A stretch of 64,000 nucleotides of DNA from Tateyamaria sp. Alg231-49 (GTDB lineage: Bacteria > Pseudomonadota > Alphaproteobacteria > Rhodobacterales > Rhodobacteraceae): assembly GCF_900143535.1 (NCBI RefSeq), contig NZ_FRFA01000006.1, positions 1-64,000 on the forward strand, written 5' to 3'. Both the position numbers and the translations under genes were made by a program. Each line of letters opens with the position of its first letter. Positions within the stretch are counted from its first letter, which is position 1. The notes beneath the pieces are model-generated. The model had not been told where the DNA came from. It ran no database searches and worked only from the letters and a program-made list of their open reading frames with translations. Shown in pieces: positions 27,358 to 36,924 of the stretch.

Positions 27358-28343
27358 AGCGACTCTTTGCATTAGCACTATCAGCAATGCTGTGGGGCAG
27401 CCTGGTACAGGCGCATGCCCTTCAGCCCGGGTATCTTGAACTGCGGGCCTTGGACGGCAACACGTGGAGCGTTTTCTGGCGCAAACCAGACGTGCAGGGG
27501 CAGCCGATGGCACTTGATGCCATCTTGCCCGACACTTGCGCGCAACGCCGCGGCCCTGAACCGAAGTTCGATGGAGAAGGGTGGTCGACCCGGTGGATCA
27601 CGTCCTGCTCAGGCGGACTGAGCGGGGGCATCATCTCGATCGAAGGTCTCGAAGAAACCAGCACCGACGTGTTGGTCCGTTACGAACTCGAACCCAAAAA
27701 AGGACAGGCATGGCGCCTTGTGCCTACAGCACCGTCCTTTGAAGTGCCTGTGTCGCCTGGGGCGTGGGAGGTTGTGAAAAGCTATACCTTCCTTGGGGCG
27801 GAACACATACTCTTCGGCTTTGACCACCTGTTGTTTGTGTTGGCGTTGCTGCTGTTGATACGGGACGTCCGCTTGTTGATCGGCGCGATAACCGCGTTCA
27901 CGGTGTCCCACAGTCTTACGCTTGGTGCTGCGGCGCTGGGCTGGCTGAACATACCGGGCCCTCCGGTGGAAGCGATCATCGCGCTATCCATCATGTTTGT
28001 TGCCTCCGAGATATTCCACCGCGACCCAGACAACCCGCGGCTTTCCGAGCGCGCTCCGTGGCTTGTTTCCTTCGGTTTCGGGCTTATCCACGGATTGGGG
28101 TTTGGTGGCGCGCTCAGCGAAATCGGACTGCCCCAAAGTGAGATTGTTCTGGCTTTGCTGGCCTTCAATATTGGGGTCGAGCTTGGTCAAATTGTTTTCA
28201 TATCCGTTTGCCTTGCTGCATGGGCACTTGTTCGACGGTTGATCAGAACAGACCTTAGCCTGCGTCTTGAAACCCTCGCCGTTTATGGCATTGGAGGTTG
28301 GGCAGCCTTCTGGTTCGTTGAACGGATCGCGGGTTTCGTCTAA
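27354..28343 (+). CDS. HupE/UreJ family membrane protein
   Basis: A 329-residue protein with a signal peptide (MKRLFALALSAMLWGSLVQA), a periplasmic beta-rich domain (about residues 22-135), and then a HupE/UreJ-type membrane domain of about six spans. Conserved polar residues in the first spans, GAEHILFGFDHLLFVLALLL and SHSLTL, look like a metal site (His-X3-Gly-Phe-Asp-His). HupE and UreJ proteins are associated with nickel or cobalt entry, so metal delivery is a reasonable guess. It is coupled to the parvulin gene and lies downstream of a putative metal-dependent hydrolase. Confidence 0.87.
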   Translation: MKRLFALALSAMLWGSLVQAHALQPGYLELRALDGNTWSVFWRKPDVQGQPMALDAILPDTCAQRRGPEPKFDGEGWSTRWITSCSGGLSGGIISIEGLEETSTDVLVRYELEPKKGQAWRLVPTAPSFEVPVSPGAWEVVKSYTFLGAEHILFGFDHLLFVLALLLLIRDVRLLIGAITAFTVSHSLTLGAAALGWLNIPGPPVEAIIALSIMFVASEIFHRDPDNPRLSERAPWLVSFGFGLIHGLGFGGALSEIGLPQSEIVLALLAFNIGVELGQIVFISVCLAAWALVRRLIRTDLSLRLETLAVYGIGGWAAFWFVERIAGFV

Positions 28344-28704
28344 CGCTCCTAACCCACGCCAGAACAGCAATCCGACCACGTTGCAGAGATTGGGTGCGCC
28401 TCATTTTTGCGCTGACAGCCCAAGGTCCATCAGCGGTGTCAAATTGCCAAAAGAGGCAATGGAGAGAAGACGGTTGGCACAACAAAGTGCTACAAAAAGG
28501 TCCGCCGAGTCCGAGCCATAATGGTCTGGAACAGTCTGCGGTCGCGACGCGCTATTCTGCTCACGGCCACTCTGCCGAAAAGTGAGCGCAGCATGCATTC
28601 AAACCAAAAGCTGCAACGTTAATCGGCCGGTAACAGAGGTAGTTTAGCCACGCCACATCCCAAAGGCTGTCCGGAATTGTCTGCAGTTTGGCTCGATAAC
28701 AGGT
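28344..28704. other. Gap with no supported gene
   Basis: 361 bp between the HupE/UreJ gene and a decayed chemoreceptor gene. Short frames of 60-84 codons lack ribosome binding sites or recognisable domains. It may contain remnants of deleted DNA, given the pseudogene next to it. Confidence 0.45.
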
Positions 28705-29544
28705 GTGGCAATGAATGGCTCCGAACTTTCGACGACTAAATCGTCCAAATTCAACAATACCCTGTTCAAAACGGTTTTGGTCGCTGCGTTGGCGATGCTT
28801 TGCGTTGTTGCTAGCAAGTCAATGCTAAGCGGTCAGGGGAGCCGTGGTTTGGTGCTTTCGGCCCAGTCGGATCGCGTCTCGGGTATTACTGAATTGCTGG
28901 CTTTGTAGTCTGGCGGCGCCACAAAATCTGGGAACCAGTTGGCAGTATCAAAGTCGATAGAAGGTGGCGAAGCGGGACAGGCAGGGGAGGCCGGACGCGG
29001 GTTTGCCGTAGTGGCCACAGAGGTACGTGCATTGGCTCAACGGTCTTCAGATGCGGCGCATGAAATCAATGCACTGATAACCGACAGTGCAGAGCACGTG
29101 CGGCAAGGTGTTGACTTGGTTGATCGCACTGGATCTGCACTCGCATCTATCGTTTCGTCTGTATCTGATATCTCTGAACGCGTTGCTGCAATTGCCAGTT
29201 CCGCGCGAGAACAGTCCTCAGGCCTCATTGAAATCAACATCGCCGTGAATGAACTGGATCACGTTACACAGCAAAACGCAGTTATGTTTGAGGAAACAAC
29301 CGCAGCAAGTCACGTACTCTCGTCCGAAGCGGACAAATTGGCGGCGGCGGTTGCCAAGTTTAATCTTGGCGATGCGCATTTGTGCGTCGAACAAAGCTCT
29401 ATGTCGGGGGGATCGATGCCGGGCCTTGTGACCAAAAGAGGCAAGCCAGCGCAGGTCGCATCGATTGCGGTGGCCGGAAACACGGCTTTGGCAGTGGGTG
29501 ATCAAAAGGATCCCAAGATCGAAGTGGGTTGGGAAGAGTTTTGA
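28705..29544 (+). pseudogene. Methyl-accepting chemotaxis protein remnant (nonsense codon plus internal deletion)
   Basis: The 5' part encodes a chemoreceptor start: a short cytoplasmic leader and a membrane span (LFKTVLVAALAMLCVVASKS). It stops at an in-frame TAG at 28906-28908. The same frame continues beyond the stop with SGGATKSGNQLAVSKSIEG, then jumps straight into the cytoplasmic signalling tip (AGEAGRGFAVVATEVRALAQ). A typical receptor has several hundred more residues between these points (rest of the sensor, second span, HAMP, first methylation helix). A residual 201-codon frame (28939-29544) carries the tip and a C-terminal tail ending in GWEEF. It cannot encode a normal transmembrane receptor, although the 3' frame could make a soluble tip fragment. 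Confidence 0.8.
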
Positions 29545-29770
29545 CGGTTCTGGACAGATTGCGAAGCGGCAGCCAATGAGAAACCCGCGCGTGCCTTGGA
29601 ACCTGGAAAACCACGTTAAGAGGCCGGCACCGGCTTTTGCCGGGGAATTTGCTTAATCAGGTTGGGACGGTGAACGCACGGAGGCGCGAGGCCGACTCTG
29701 CCCTAAACAGTCGTCCTAGATGCGCATCGCAGCCCATTTTCGCGACAAATTGCCAATGCGCATCTCTTGA

Positions 29771-31483
<1,713 letters not shown>

Positions 31484-31554
31484 AAACGGGGCCTTTGCAT
31501 GAGTGCGCCCCGTCTAGCAGTGCGGCGGGGCAGGGAAAAGACCCTGTTGGCGCT

Positions 31555-32778
31555 CTAGTCCCGTTCGCGACTGCGCCCAAGCAACCGCCCAATCACAAAG
31601 GATGTGCGCGGTGCATATACATAGCGTGTCCGCTCGGTTGGTGTGTTTCGCGCGCGCATCCGGGCAAGCCCAACAACGATCAACAACCCATGCCCGACTG
31701 AGATCATCGCAAAGAGCGCGGCGGGACCATAGGCATCAATCAGGGCAGATGCTGTAACCGGTGCCGCGATGGCCCCGACAGCGAAATAGAACATGAGCGC
31801 CGCTGAAAGCTCCACCCGCTCGGAACTGTCGGCAAAGTCATGGGCGTGGGCGGCGGCCACTGAATAAATCGGGAATGTTGTCAGGCCGAACAATGAGGCA
31901 GTCACCATGATCCCGAATGTTCCAAATTCAGAGCCCAAAACCGTGATCCCGCAACTGAGCATCGCTGCGACTGACAGCCAGATCAGTACCCAACGCCGGT
32001 CAAACTTGTCCGCTAACCAGCCGACTGGGTATTGGGCCAGCGCCCCGCCCAATACGAAGGCCGCCAGAAACCAGGCGATTTGGGCCGTGCTCAAACCCAC
32101 CTCTTGCCCATAGATCGGTCCAACCATTCGAAAAGACGCGCTGGAAAGGGCGGCAACGATTACTCCGAAGACCGCGAGGGGCGAGCGTTCAAAGGCAAGC
32201 CGGGGTCTGAGGCGTGGGGAGGAAGGTGTTTCCGGTTGCTTTGCTTTCGTCAAAGTGAGTGGCAACAGTGCGGCACAACATACGATTGCGAGGATGTTGT
32301 AGCTGACATAGCTGGCTGGCTCGAGGACGCTGATCACAAGCTGTGCGGTCAGCGAAGCCCCCATGTCCACCACGCGATAGACCCCCATGGCTCTCCCGCG
32401 TGTTTTGTTGGTGACCTTTGCCTGCAGCCAAGCCTCGATAACGGTGTAACACCCCGCCACGCACATGCCCGAGGCGATCCGCATGACTGCCCAAGCCGTC
32501 GGATCGAGAATTAGCATATGTGCAATGAGCGCAATGGCGCCCGATGCCGTGAAGGCGGCAAAGGCGCGAGCGTGACCGACGCTTCCCATCAGGCGCGGGG
32601 CCCACCAACACCCTATGAAAAAGCCAAAGAAGTGCGCTGAACCAAGAATCCCGATCTCTTGCGTGCTGAACCCGAGGGCAAATCCGGACAGTGCATCGAG
32701 TGGCCCGAGCGAACCAGAACTGAGCTGCAACAGAATGACAGACAGAAACAGGGCCGCGAAAGAAATGAGCATACGCAT
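31555..32778 (-). CDS. MFS transporter
   Basis: A 407-residue, 12-span major facilitator protein. The loop 2-3 signature is degenerate (GCWWAPRLMGSVGHARAF), and GWLADKFDRRWVL in the second half is a good copy of the motif. The substrate cannot be read from the sequence; the overall pattern resembles YcaD-like drug or sugar permeases. It begins with MRMLISFAALFLSVILLQLS and ends with a basic cytoplasmic tail. It may share a promoter region with metG, which lies downstream. Confidence 0.88.
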   Translation of the reverse strand: MRMLISFAALFLSVILLQLSSGSLGPLDALSGFALGFSTQEIGILGSAHFFGFFIGCWWAPRLMGSVGHARAFAAFTASGAIALIAHMLILDPTAWAVMRIASGMCVAGCYTVIEAWLQAKVTNKTRGRAMGVYRVVDMGASLTAQLVISVLEPASYVSYNILAIVCCAALLPLTLTKAKQPETPSSPRLRPRLAFERSPLAVFGVIVAALSSASFRMVGPIYGQEVGLSTAQIAWFLAAFVLGGALAQYPVGWLADKFDRRWVLIWLSVAAMLSCGITVLGSEFGTFGIMVTASLFGLTTFPIYSVAAAHAHDFADSSERVELSAALMFYFAVGAIAAPVTASALIDAYGPAALFAMISVGHGLLIVVGLARMRARNTPTERTRYVYAPRTSFVIGRLLGRSRERD

Positions 32779-32840
32779 AAGGCAGCACCTAGCCTGATTG
32801 GCCCGTCATCCCTTGCCCATTTCCGACAAAATGGGGCGGT

Positions 32841-33425
32841 TTATCCTGTTGCTTCGATATTTGCGTCGATTTCGATGGCGACGGTGTCATCAACCAGATC
32901 AGCGTACCCAACTGCGTCAAAATCCGCTCGATTTATGCTGCCTTTCAGGATGACCCGCAAAGCACTTAGGTCATCAGCGGCGCTGCCGGGGGCGCGAAAC
33001 AGTTGGGCATCAAACCGAACCGGTTTGGTCACGCCGCGCAGGGTCAGCATGCCTTCAATCGTTGCCCCTTCCGAGATGCGCCCACGTGCGCCAAGGGTGA
33101 CTTTGGTCGACTGGAACCGAGCAAGGGGAAAGTCGTCTGCCGCCAGTACACTGCGGGATTTCAAGGCTTCGGTGGCAAAGATGAGACCGGTCTTTGCGCG
33201 CCGCACGTCTGCTGTGACGTCGGCGGTCGAGGCCTCGAGGTTGGTGGGGTCAATCTGCAGTTCGGCGCGGTCGATGGGTACCGTGCCTTTTAGGGGCGTG
33301 CCTTCTAGTGTGAATGTGTAGGTGATTGTCGAGGCTGCGCCGTTTAGGCGGTAGGGCGTAGGCGCGGCCCAAGTGGGGGCGGCGATGGCGGCAAGCCCAA
33401 GGGCGAGGATGTGTCGGCGGTGCAT
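32841..33425 (-). CDS. YceI-family periplasmic lipid-binding protein
   Basis: A 194-residue protein with a signal peptide (MHRRHILALGLAAIAAPTWA). The mature part is a YceI beta-barrel (lipocalin-like, polyisoprenoid-binding) with typical segments: SKSRSVLAADDFPLARFQST-like strands and GMLTLRGVTKPVRFDAQ. Known members bind isoprenoid quinones or similar lipids. The start at 33425 is supported by AAGGAG 7 nt upstream. It is oriented towards the MFS gene. Confidence 0.88.
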   Translation of the reverse strand: MHRRHILALGLAAIAAPTWAAPTPYRLNGAASTITYTFTLEGTPLKGTVPIDRAELQIDPTNLEASTADVTADVRRAKTGLIFATEALKSRSVLAADDFPLARFQSTKVTLGARGRISEGATIEGMLTLRGVTKPVRFDAQLFRAPGSAADDLSALRVILKGSINRADFDAVGYADLVDDTVAIEIDANIEATG

Positions 33426-33489
33426 GGGTCGTCTCCTTTGGAGGGATTGATGCAGGGCTAACACCTCAGCGTTGCATTCTATACATCCC

Positions 33490-34131
33490 TCACGCGGCTT
33501 TTATTGCATTTGTGATGCGCGGGAGGGCGGTGCCTTTTTCTCTGGCGACATGCCAGGCGGCTTCGGGTGCGGTGCGTGCCCGCAACCGCCTGAGCGTCCA
33601 GGCCCCCGCTGACGCCTTGTGATCCGGGGCCAGATGCCAGCGGCTTTCCACCCCTTGCGCGCCGCCCATGCCCGGCGTCAACAGCAGGCCCAAGGGCGCG
33701 CGCCCCCGCATCTTGCCCCCGGTTTCTGCCGCCAGATGCATCCGCCGCACCGCTGTCAGGCCCGGTAGGCCGGGCAGGTCGGCCACAGCAAGAGCCACCG
33801 CACCTGTGCGCAGCACTTCCTCCATGCTCCACAACACATCCTCGGCCCGTTTGGGATGTACAAATGTGAGGCGGGCAGGGTCGATAAACGGCATCATCCC
33901 GCAGGGGTTTAGCCGGTCTGCGCCCCAATCAGGGGCAATCCAGATCACCGGCCCCGTGGCCTGCGTCGCAAGCCAAAGCGCCAGACGGTGGCGTGCTGGT
34001 CCGCACCCCTCATGCACGCGCCCCAGTGCCAATCCATGGCCCAGCCCGTGGTGTTCACTCTGCGGCAGCAGCGCCATGGAGGGCGTATCGCGCGCAGGGC
34101 CGCGCTGTAAGAGGGGGTGGGAGACTGGCAT
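33490..34131 (-). CDS. imuA: ImuA-like SOS mutagenesis protein
   Basis: About 213 residues with a RecA-like fold. The segment VIWIAPDWGADRLNPCGM and the helix VLWSMEEVLRTGAVALAV followed by LPGLPGLTAVRRMHLAAE match the ImuA pattern, while the P-loop region is degenerate (GRVHEGCGPARH). ImuA normally works with ImuB and DnaE2 in error-prone repair, but neither gene follows here. A perfect LexA box sits 16 bp upstream of the ATG at 34131. A longer start (ATG 34146) would directly abut the box and is less likely. Confidence 0.75.
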   Translation of the reverse strand: MPVSHPLLQRGPARDTPSMALLPQSEHHGLGHGLALGRVHEGCGPARHRLALWLATQATGPVIWIAPDWGADRLNPCGMMPFIDPARLTFVHPKRAEDVLWSMEEVLRTGAVALAVADLPGLPGLTAVRRMHLAAETGGKMRGRAPLGLLLTPGMGGAQGVESRWHLAPDHKASAGAWTLRRLRARTAPEAAWHVAREKGTALPRITNAIKAA

Positions 34132-34146
34132 AAATCCATCATACAT

Positions 34147-34161
34147 GTTCACTTTATGTTC
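34147..34161. promoter_or_regulatory. LexA (SOS) box upstream of imuA
   Basis: GTTC-ACTTTAT-GTTC matches the alphaproteobacterial LexA direct repeat GTTC-N7-GTTC exactly; a third GTTC follows at 34167-34170. It lies in the imuA promoter, between imuA and the divergent aldo/keto reductase gene. Repression by LexA and induction by DNA damage are expected. Confidence 0.8.
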
Positions 34162-34258
34162 TCAATGTTCAAATGCCACTTACCCCATTGAAAATTCGCT
34201 TGCCCGTAACGGTGTGCCGGTTAGGGTCACCCCAGCCAACGACGTGAAAGGACAAGGC

Positions 34259-35302
34259 ATGGAACGACGTAAACTCGGACGGACCAATATTGAGGTTTCT
34301 GCGCTGTGCCTTGGGACGATGACCTGGGGAACCCAGAACACTGTGGACGAGGCGCACGCACAGATCGAACGTGCGCTTGAGGCGGACATCAACTTTCTCG
34401 ACACAGCCGAAATGTATCCCGTCAACCCGATCAGCGCCGAAACCATTGGACGGACCGAACAGATCATTGGCCTTTGGTTCGAACGTGGCGGTGCTCGCAA
34501 TGATTGGATCGTTGCGACCAAGCATTCGGGCGAAGGGATGCGCCACGTGCGTGACGGCGCGCCGATCTCGTCCAAGACGATTCGGGAAACGGTGGAGGGA
34601 TCGCTGCGTCGGTTGCAGACCGACTATATCGACCTTTACCAGTTTCACTGGCCCAATCGCGGCAGCTACATGTTCCGCAAGAATTGGGATTATGACCCGA
34701 CTGGACCCGACCCCGTCGCGGTACGCCAGGACATGGAAGACTGCCTGGGCGCGCTTCAGGCTGAGGTGGACCGGGGTACGATCCGCGCCTTTGGCTTGTC
34801 CAACGAAAGTGCGTGGGGCACGTGCCAGTGGCTTGCCGCGTCAGAGCGGACAGGCGGGCCACGTGTCGCGTCAATGCAGAACGAGTATTCCCTGCTGTGC
34901 CGCCTCTATGACACCGACATGGCCGAGATGAGTGTGCATGAAGATGTTGGTTTGCTTGCGTTTTCTCCGCTCGCGGCGGGCCTTTTGACTGGCAAATATC
35001 AAGGGGGTGCGGTGCCGGACGGCTCTCGTATGTCGCTGAACAGCGATATGGGTGGGCGCAAGACGGACCGAGTCTTTGCAGCTGTTGACGCCTATCTGGA
35101 TATCGCAGCGCGCCACGGGCTTGATCCGTCCCAAATGGCCTTGGCATGGTGTATGACGCGTCCCTTCATGTGCTCGGTCATTTTCGGCGCAACGGACATG
35201 GATCAGCTTGAGGTTGCCCTTGGAGCCGCCGATGTGACTTTGAGTGATGAGGTGTTGGCCGAAATCACGGCTGCCCAACGCGCCCATCCGATGCCGTATT
35301 GA
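34259..35302 (+). CDS. Aldo/keto reductase (Tas-like)
   Basis: A 347-residue NADPH-dependent TIM-barrel oxidoreductase. The catalytic tetrad is visible as Asp and Tyr in FLDTAEMYP, Lys in IVATKHSG, and His in LYQFHWPNR. The C-terminal cofactor part has FGATDMDQLEVALGA. The long insertion after the catalytic His (SYMFRKNWDYDPTGPDP) is typical of Tas-type proteins. The substrate is unknown. AAGGA lies 6 nt before the ATG at 34259. It is divergent from imuA, with the LexA box in the shared intergenic region. Confidence 0.9.
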   Translation: MERRKLGRTNIEVSALCLGTMTWGTQNTVDEAHAQIERALEADINFLDTAEMYPVNPISAETIGRTEQIIGLWFERGGARNDWIVATKHSGEGMRHVRDGAPISSKTIRETVEGSLRRLQTDYIDLYQFHWPNRGSYMFRKNWDYDPTGPDPVAVRQDMEDCLGALQAEVDRGTIRAFGLSNESAWGTCQWLAASERTGGPRVASMQNEYSLLCRLYDTDMAEMSVHEDVGLLAFSPLAAGLLTGKYQGGAVPDGSRMSLNSDMGGRKTDRVFAAVDAYLDIAARHGLDPSQMALAWCMTRPFMCSVIFGATDMDQLEVALGAADVTLSDEVLAEITAAQRAHPMPY

Positions 35303-35309
35303 GCGTTTT

Positions 35310-35329
35310 CTCTGCCCGTTTGGGCGGAG
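35310..35329 (+). terminator. Hairpin after the aldo/keto reductase
   Basis: CTCTGCCC-GTTT-GGGCGGAG forms an 8-bp stem with one G-U pair, 8 bp after the stop codon, followed by CATTTT. This is consistent with an intrinsic terminator separating the reductase gene from the carnitine operon. Confidence 0.6.
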
Positions 35330-35485
35330 CATTTTCGGCGAGATAAAGTCTTTGAGGTGGGACGGCTCTTGAAGGGGGGCGGCGATCCTTGAAACATCGT
35401 TTTTTCTCTGTCGAAAGACGCTTTTGAGGTGGCGTATCCTCGTGTGATCGCGAAAGTGTTCAAAACACGAGAAAGGATGCCACCC

Positions 35486-36397
35486 ATGCCCCTATCTATG
35501 AACCGTGAGGTGTTTATTACCTGTGCCGTAACCGGCTCTGGCGGTACGCAGGATCGCAGTCCCCATGTCCCGCGGAGCCCGGCGCAGATCGCCGAAAGCG
35601 CGATTGCAGCGGCCAAAGCGGGGGCAGCGGTTGTCCACTGCCACGTGCGCGATCCAGAGACGGGCAAGCCGAGCCGTGATTTGGGGTATTACCGCGAAGT
35701 CACTGAACGTATTCGGGAATCCGAAGTCGACATGGTTCTTAACCTGACGGCTGGTATGGGGGGGGATATGGTATTCGGCCCCACGGAAAAACCGATGCCC
35801 CCGGTTGAAGGCACGGACATGATTGGTGCTGCCGAGCGGGTGCAGCACGTGGCTGAATGCCTGCCCGAGATTTGCACCCTTGACTGCGGAACAATGAATT
35901 TCGCTGAGGCTGATTATGTGATGACCAACACGCCGGGCATGCTGACGGCGATGGGGTCCATGATGACAGATCTCGGGGTCAAGCCCGAGATTGAGGCCTT
36001 TGATACGGGTCATTTGTGGTATGCAAAACAACTGGTTAGTGACGGTGTGTTGGACTCTCCGGCGCTGGTGCAATTGTGCATGGGTGTGCCGTGGGGCGCG
36101 CCCGATGACCTCAATACCTTTATGGCGATGGTTAACAATGTGCCTGACGATTGGACATTCTCGGCCTTTGGTTTGGGGCGCAATCAGATGGCCTATGTTG
36201 CGGCTGCAGTGCTCGCGGGTGGCAACGTCCGCGTCGGGTTGGAAGACAACCTTTGGCTGGGCAAAGGCGAATTGGCACAGAACTGGCAACTTGTTGAACG
36301 TGCGGGCACCATCATCGAAAACATGGGGGCGCGGGTAATTGGCCCGCAAGAAGTGCGCGAAAAGCTTGGGTTGGTGAAACGGGCGCCCAAGGGGTGA
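35486..36397 (+). CDS. BKACE-family beta-keto acid cleavage enzyme (3-dehydrocarnitine cleavage)
   Basis: A 303-residue zinc-dependent TIM-barrel (formerly DUF849). Metal ligands are visible as the HCH pair in AAVVHCHVRDPETG. The domain also shows NLTAGMGGDMVF and GLEDNLWLGKGELA, the latter carrying the conserved Glu. BKACEs transfer an acetyl unit from a beta-keto acid to acetyl-CoA. Next to a carnitine dehydrogenase, the expected reaction is 3-dehydrocarnitine plus acetyl-CoA giving betainyl-CoA and acetoacetate. AAGGA lies 8 nt before the ATG at 35486. The stop overlaps the next start (GTGA). Confidence 0.88.
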   Translation: MPLSMNREVFITCAVTGSGGTQDRSPHVPRSPAQIAESAIAAAKAGAAVVHCHVRDPETGKPSRDLGYYREVTERIRESEVDMVLNLTAGMGGDMVFGPTEKPMPPVEGTDMIGAAERVQHVAECLPEICTLDCGTMNFAEADYVMTNTPGMLTAMGSMMTDLGVKPEIEAFDTGHLWYAKQLVSDGVLDSPALVQLCMGVPWGAPDDLNTFMAMVNNVPDDWTFSAFGLGRNQMAYVAAAVLAGGNVRVGLEDNLWLGKGELAQNWQLVERAGTIIENMGARVIGPQEVREKLGLVKRAPKG

Positions 36398-36924
36398 GGA
36401 AGGCGATGCACAGGGCGTGCAAAACCTGTGCACAGACTGTGCACCGATTTGGTGCATATGCCATCCTGTCGCTAACACTGGTTGCGTGCAGCGATGCGGC
36501 GCTTTTTGGCTCTGACCCATCGCTGTTGCGCAATCCCACCGTGCCGATCGGTGCAATCACTCGCTTTGACCCGGCCCTTTTTGACGGGCGCTGGGAGGTG
36601 GTCGACACGGCTGGTGGCGCGTGGGATTTGCGCAGCTTTGAGGTCGCCAGTGCCAGCACCGAATGGCGCGATACGTCTGCCGGGGCCATCACACAACTGG
36701 CACCGGGTATTTTCAAGATCGGCTATGCAAACGGTGCCTCGCGTACCCTCTGGATCGTTTGGATTGACCCCGATCATCAAACAGCAGCCATCGGCGATCC
36801 GGACGGGCAGTTCGGCTTTGTCGCGACGCGTCCCGGACGTGTGCGCGCCGATCAGGTTGCGGCGGCCCGTCAGGTGCTGGATTTCAACGGATACAGAACG
36901 AAAGACTGGAAAGGGATGCCATGA
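36394..36924 (+). CDS. Lipocalin-like lipoprotein
   Basis: A 176-residue protein (172 if the ATG at 36406 is used). A lipoprotein signal ends in the lipobox LTLVAC, so the mature protein should be acylated on that Cys. A short beta-rich domain follows, with FDGRWEVVDTAGG matching the lipocalin Gly-X-Trp first-strand motif. It overlaps the genes on both sides by 4 bp, so it is an integral member of the carnitine operon. A role in binding a hydrophobic or quaternary-ammonium ligand is conjecture; it is not part of the known pathway. Confidence 0.75.
   Translation: MRKAMHRACKTCAQTVHRFGAYAILSLTLVACSDAALFGSDPSLLRNPTVPIGAITRFDPALFDGRWEVVDTAGGAWDLRSFEVASASTEWRDTSAGAITQLAPGIFKIGYANGASRTLWIVWIDPDHQTAAIGDPDGQFGFVATRPGRVRADQVAAARQVLDFNGYRTKDWKGMP

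Noticed and set aside
21326-29544. Complete genomic island integrated at tRNA-Leu
   Set aside because: No integrase, no direct repeat of the tRNA end and no mobility gene were seen; only a weak possibility is reported.
35492-36556. 354-codon frame antisense to the BKACE gene
   Set aside because: Same reasoning: shadow of a conserved enzyme gene within an overlapping operon.
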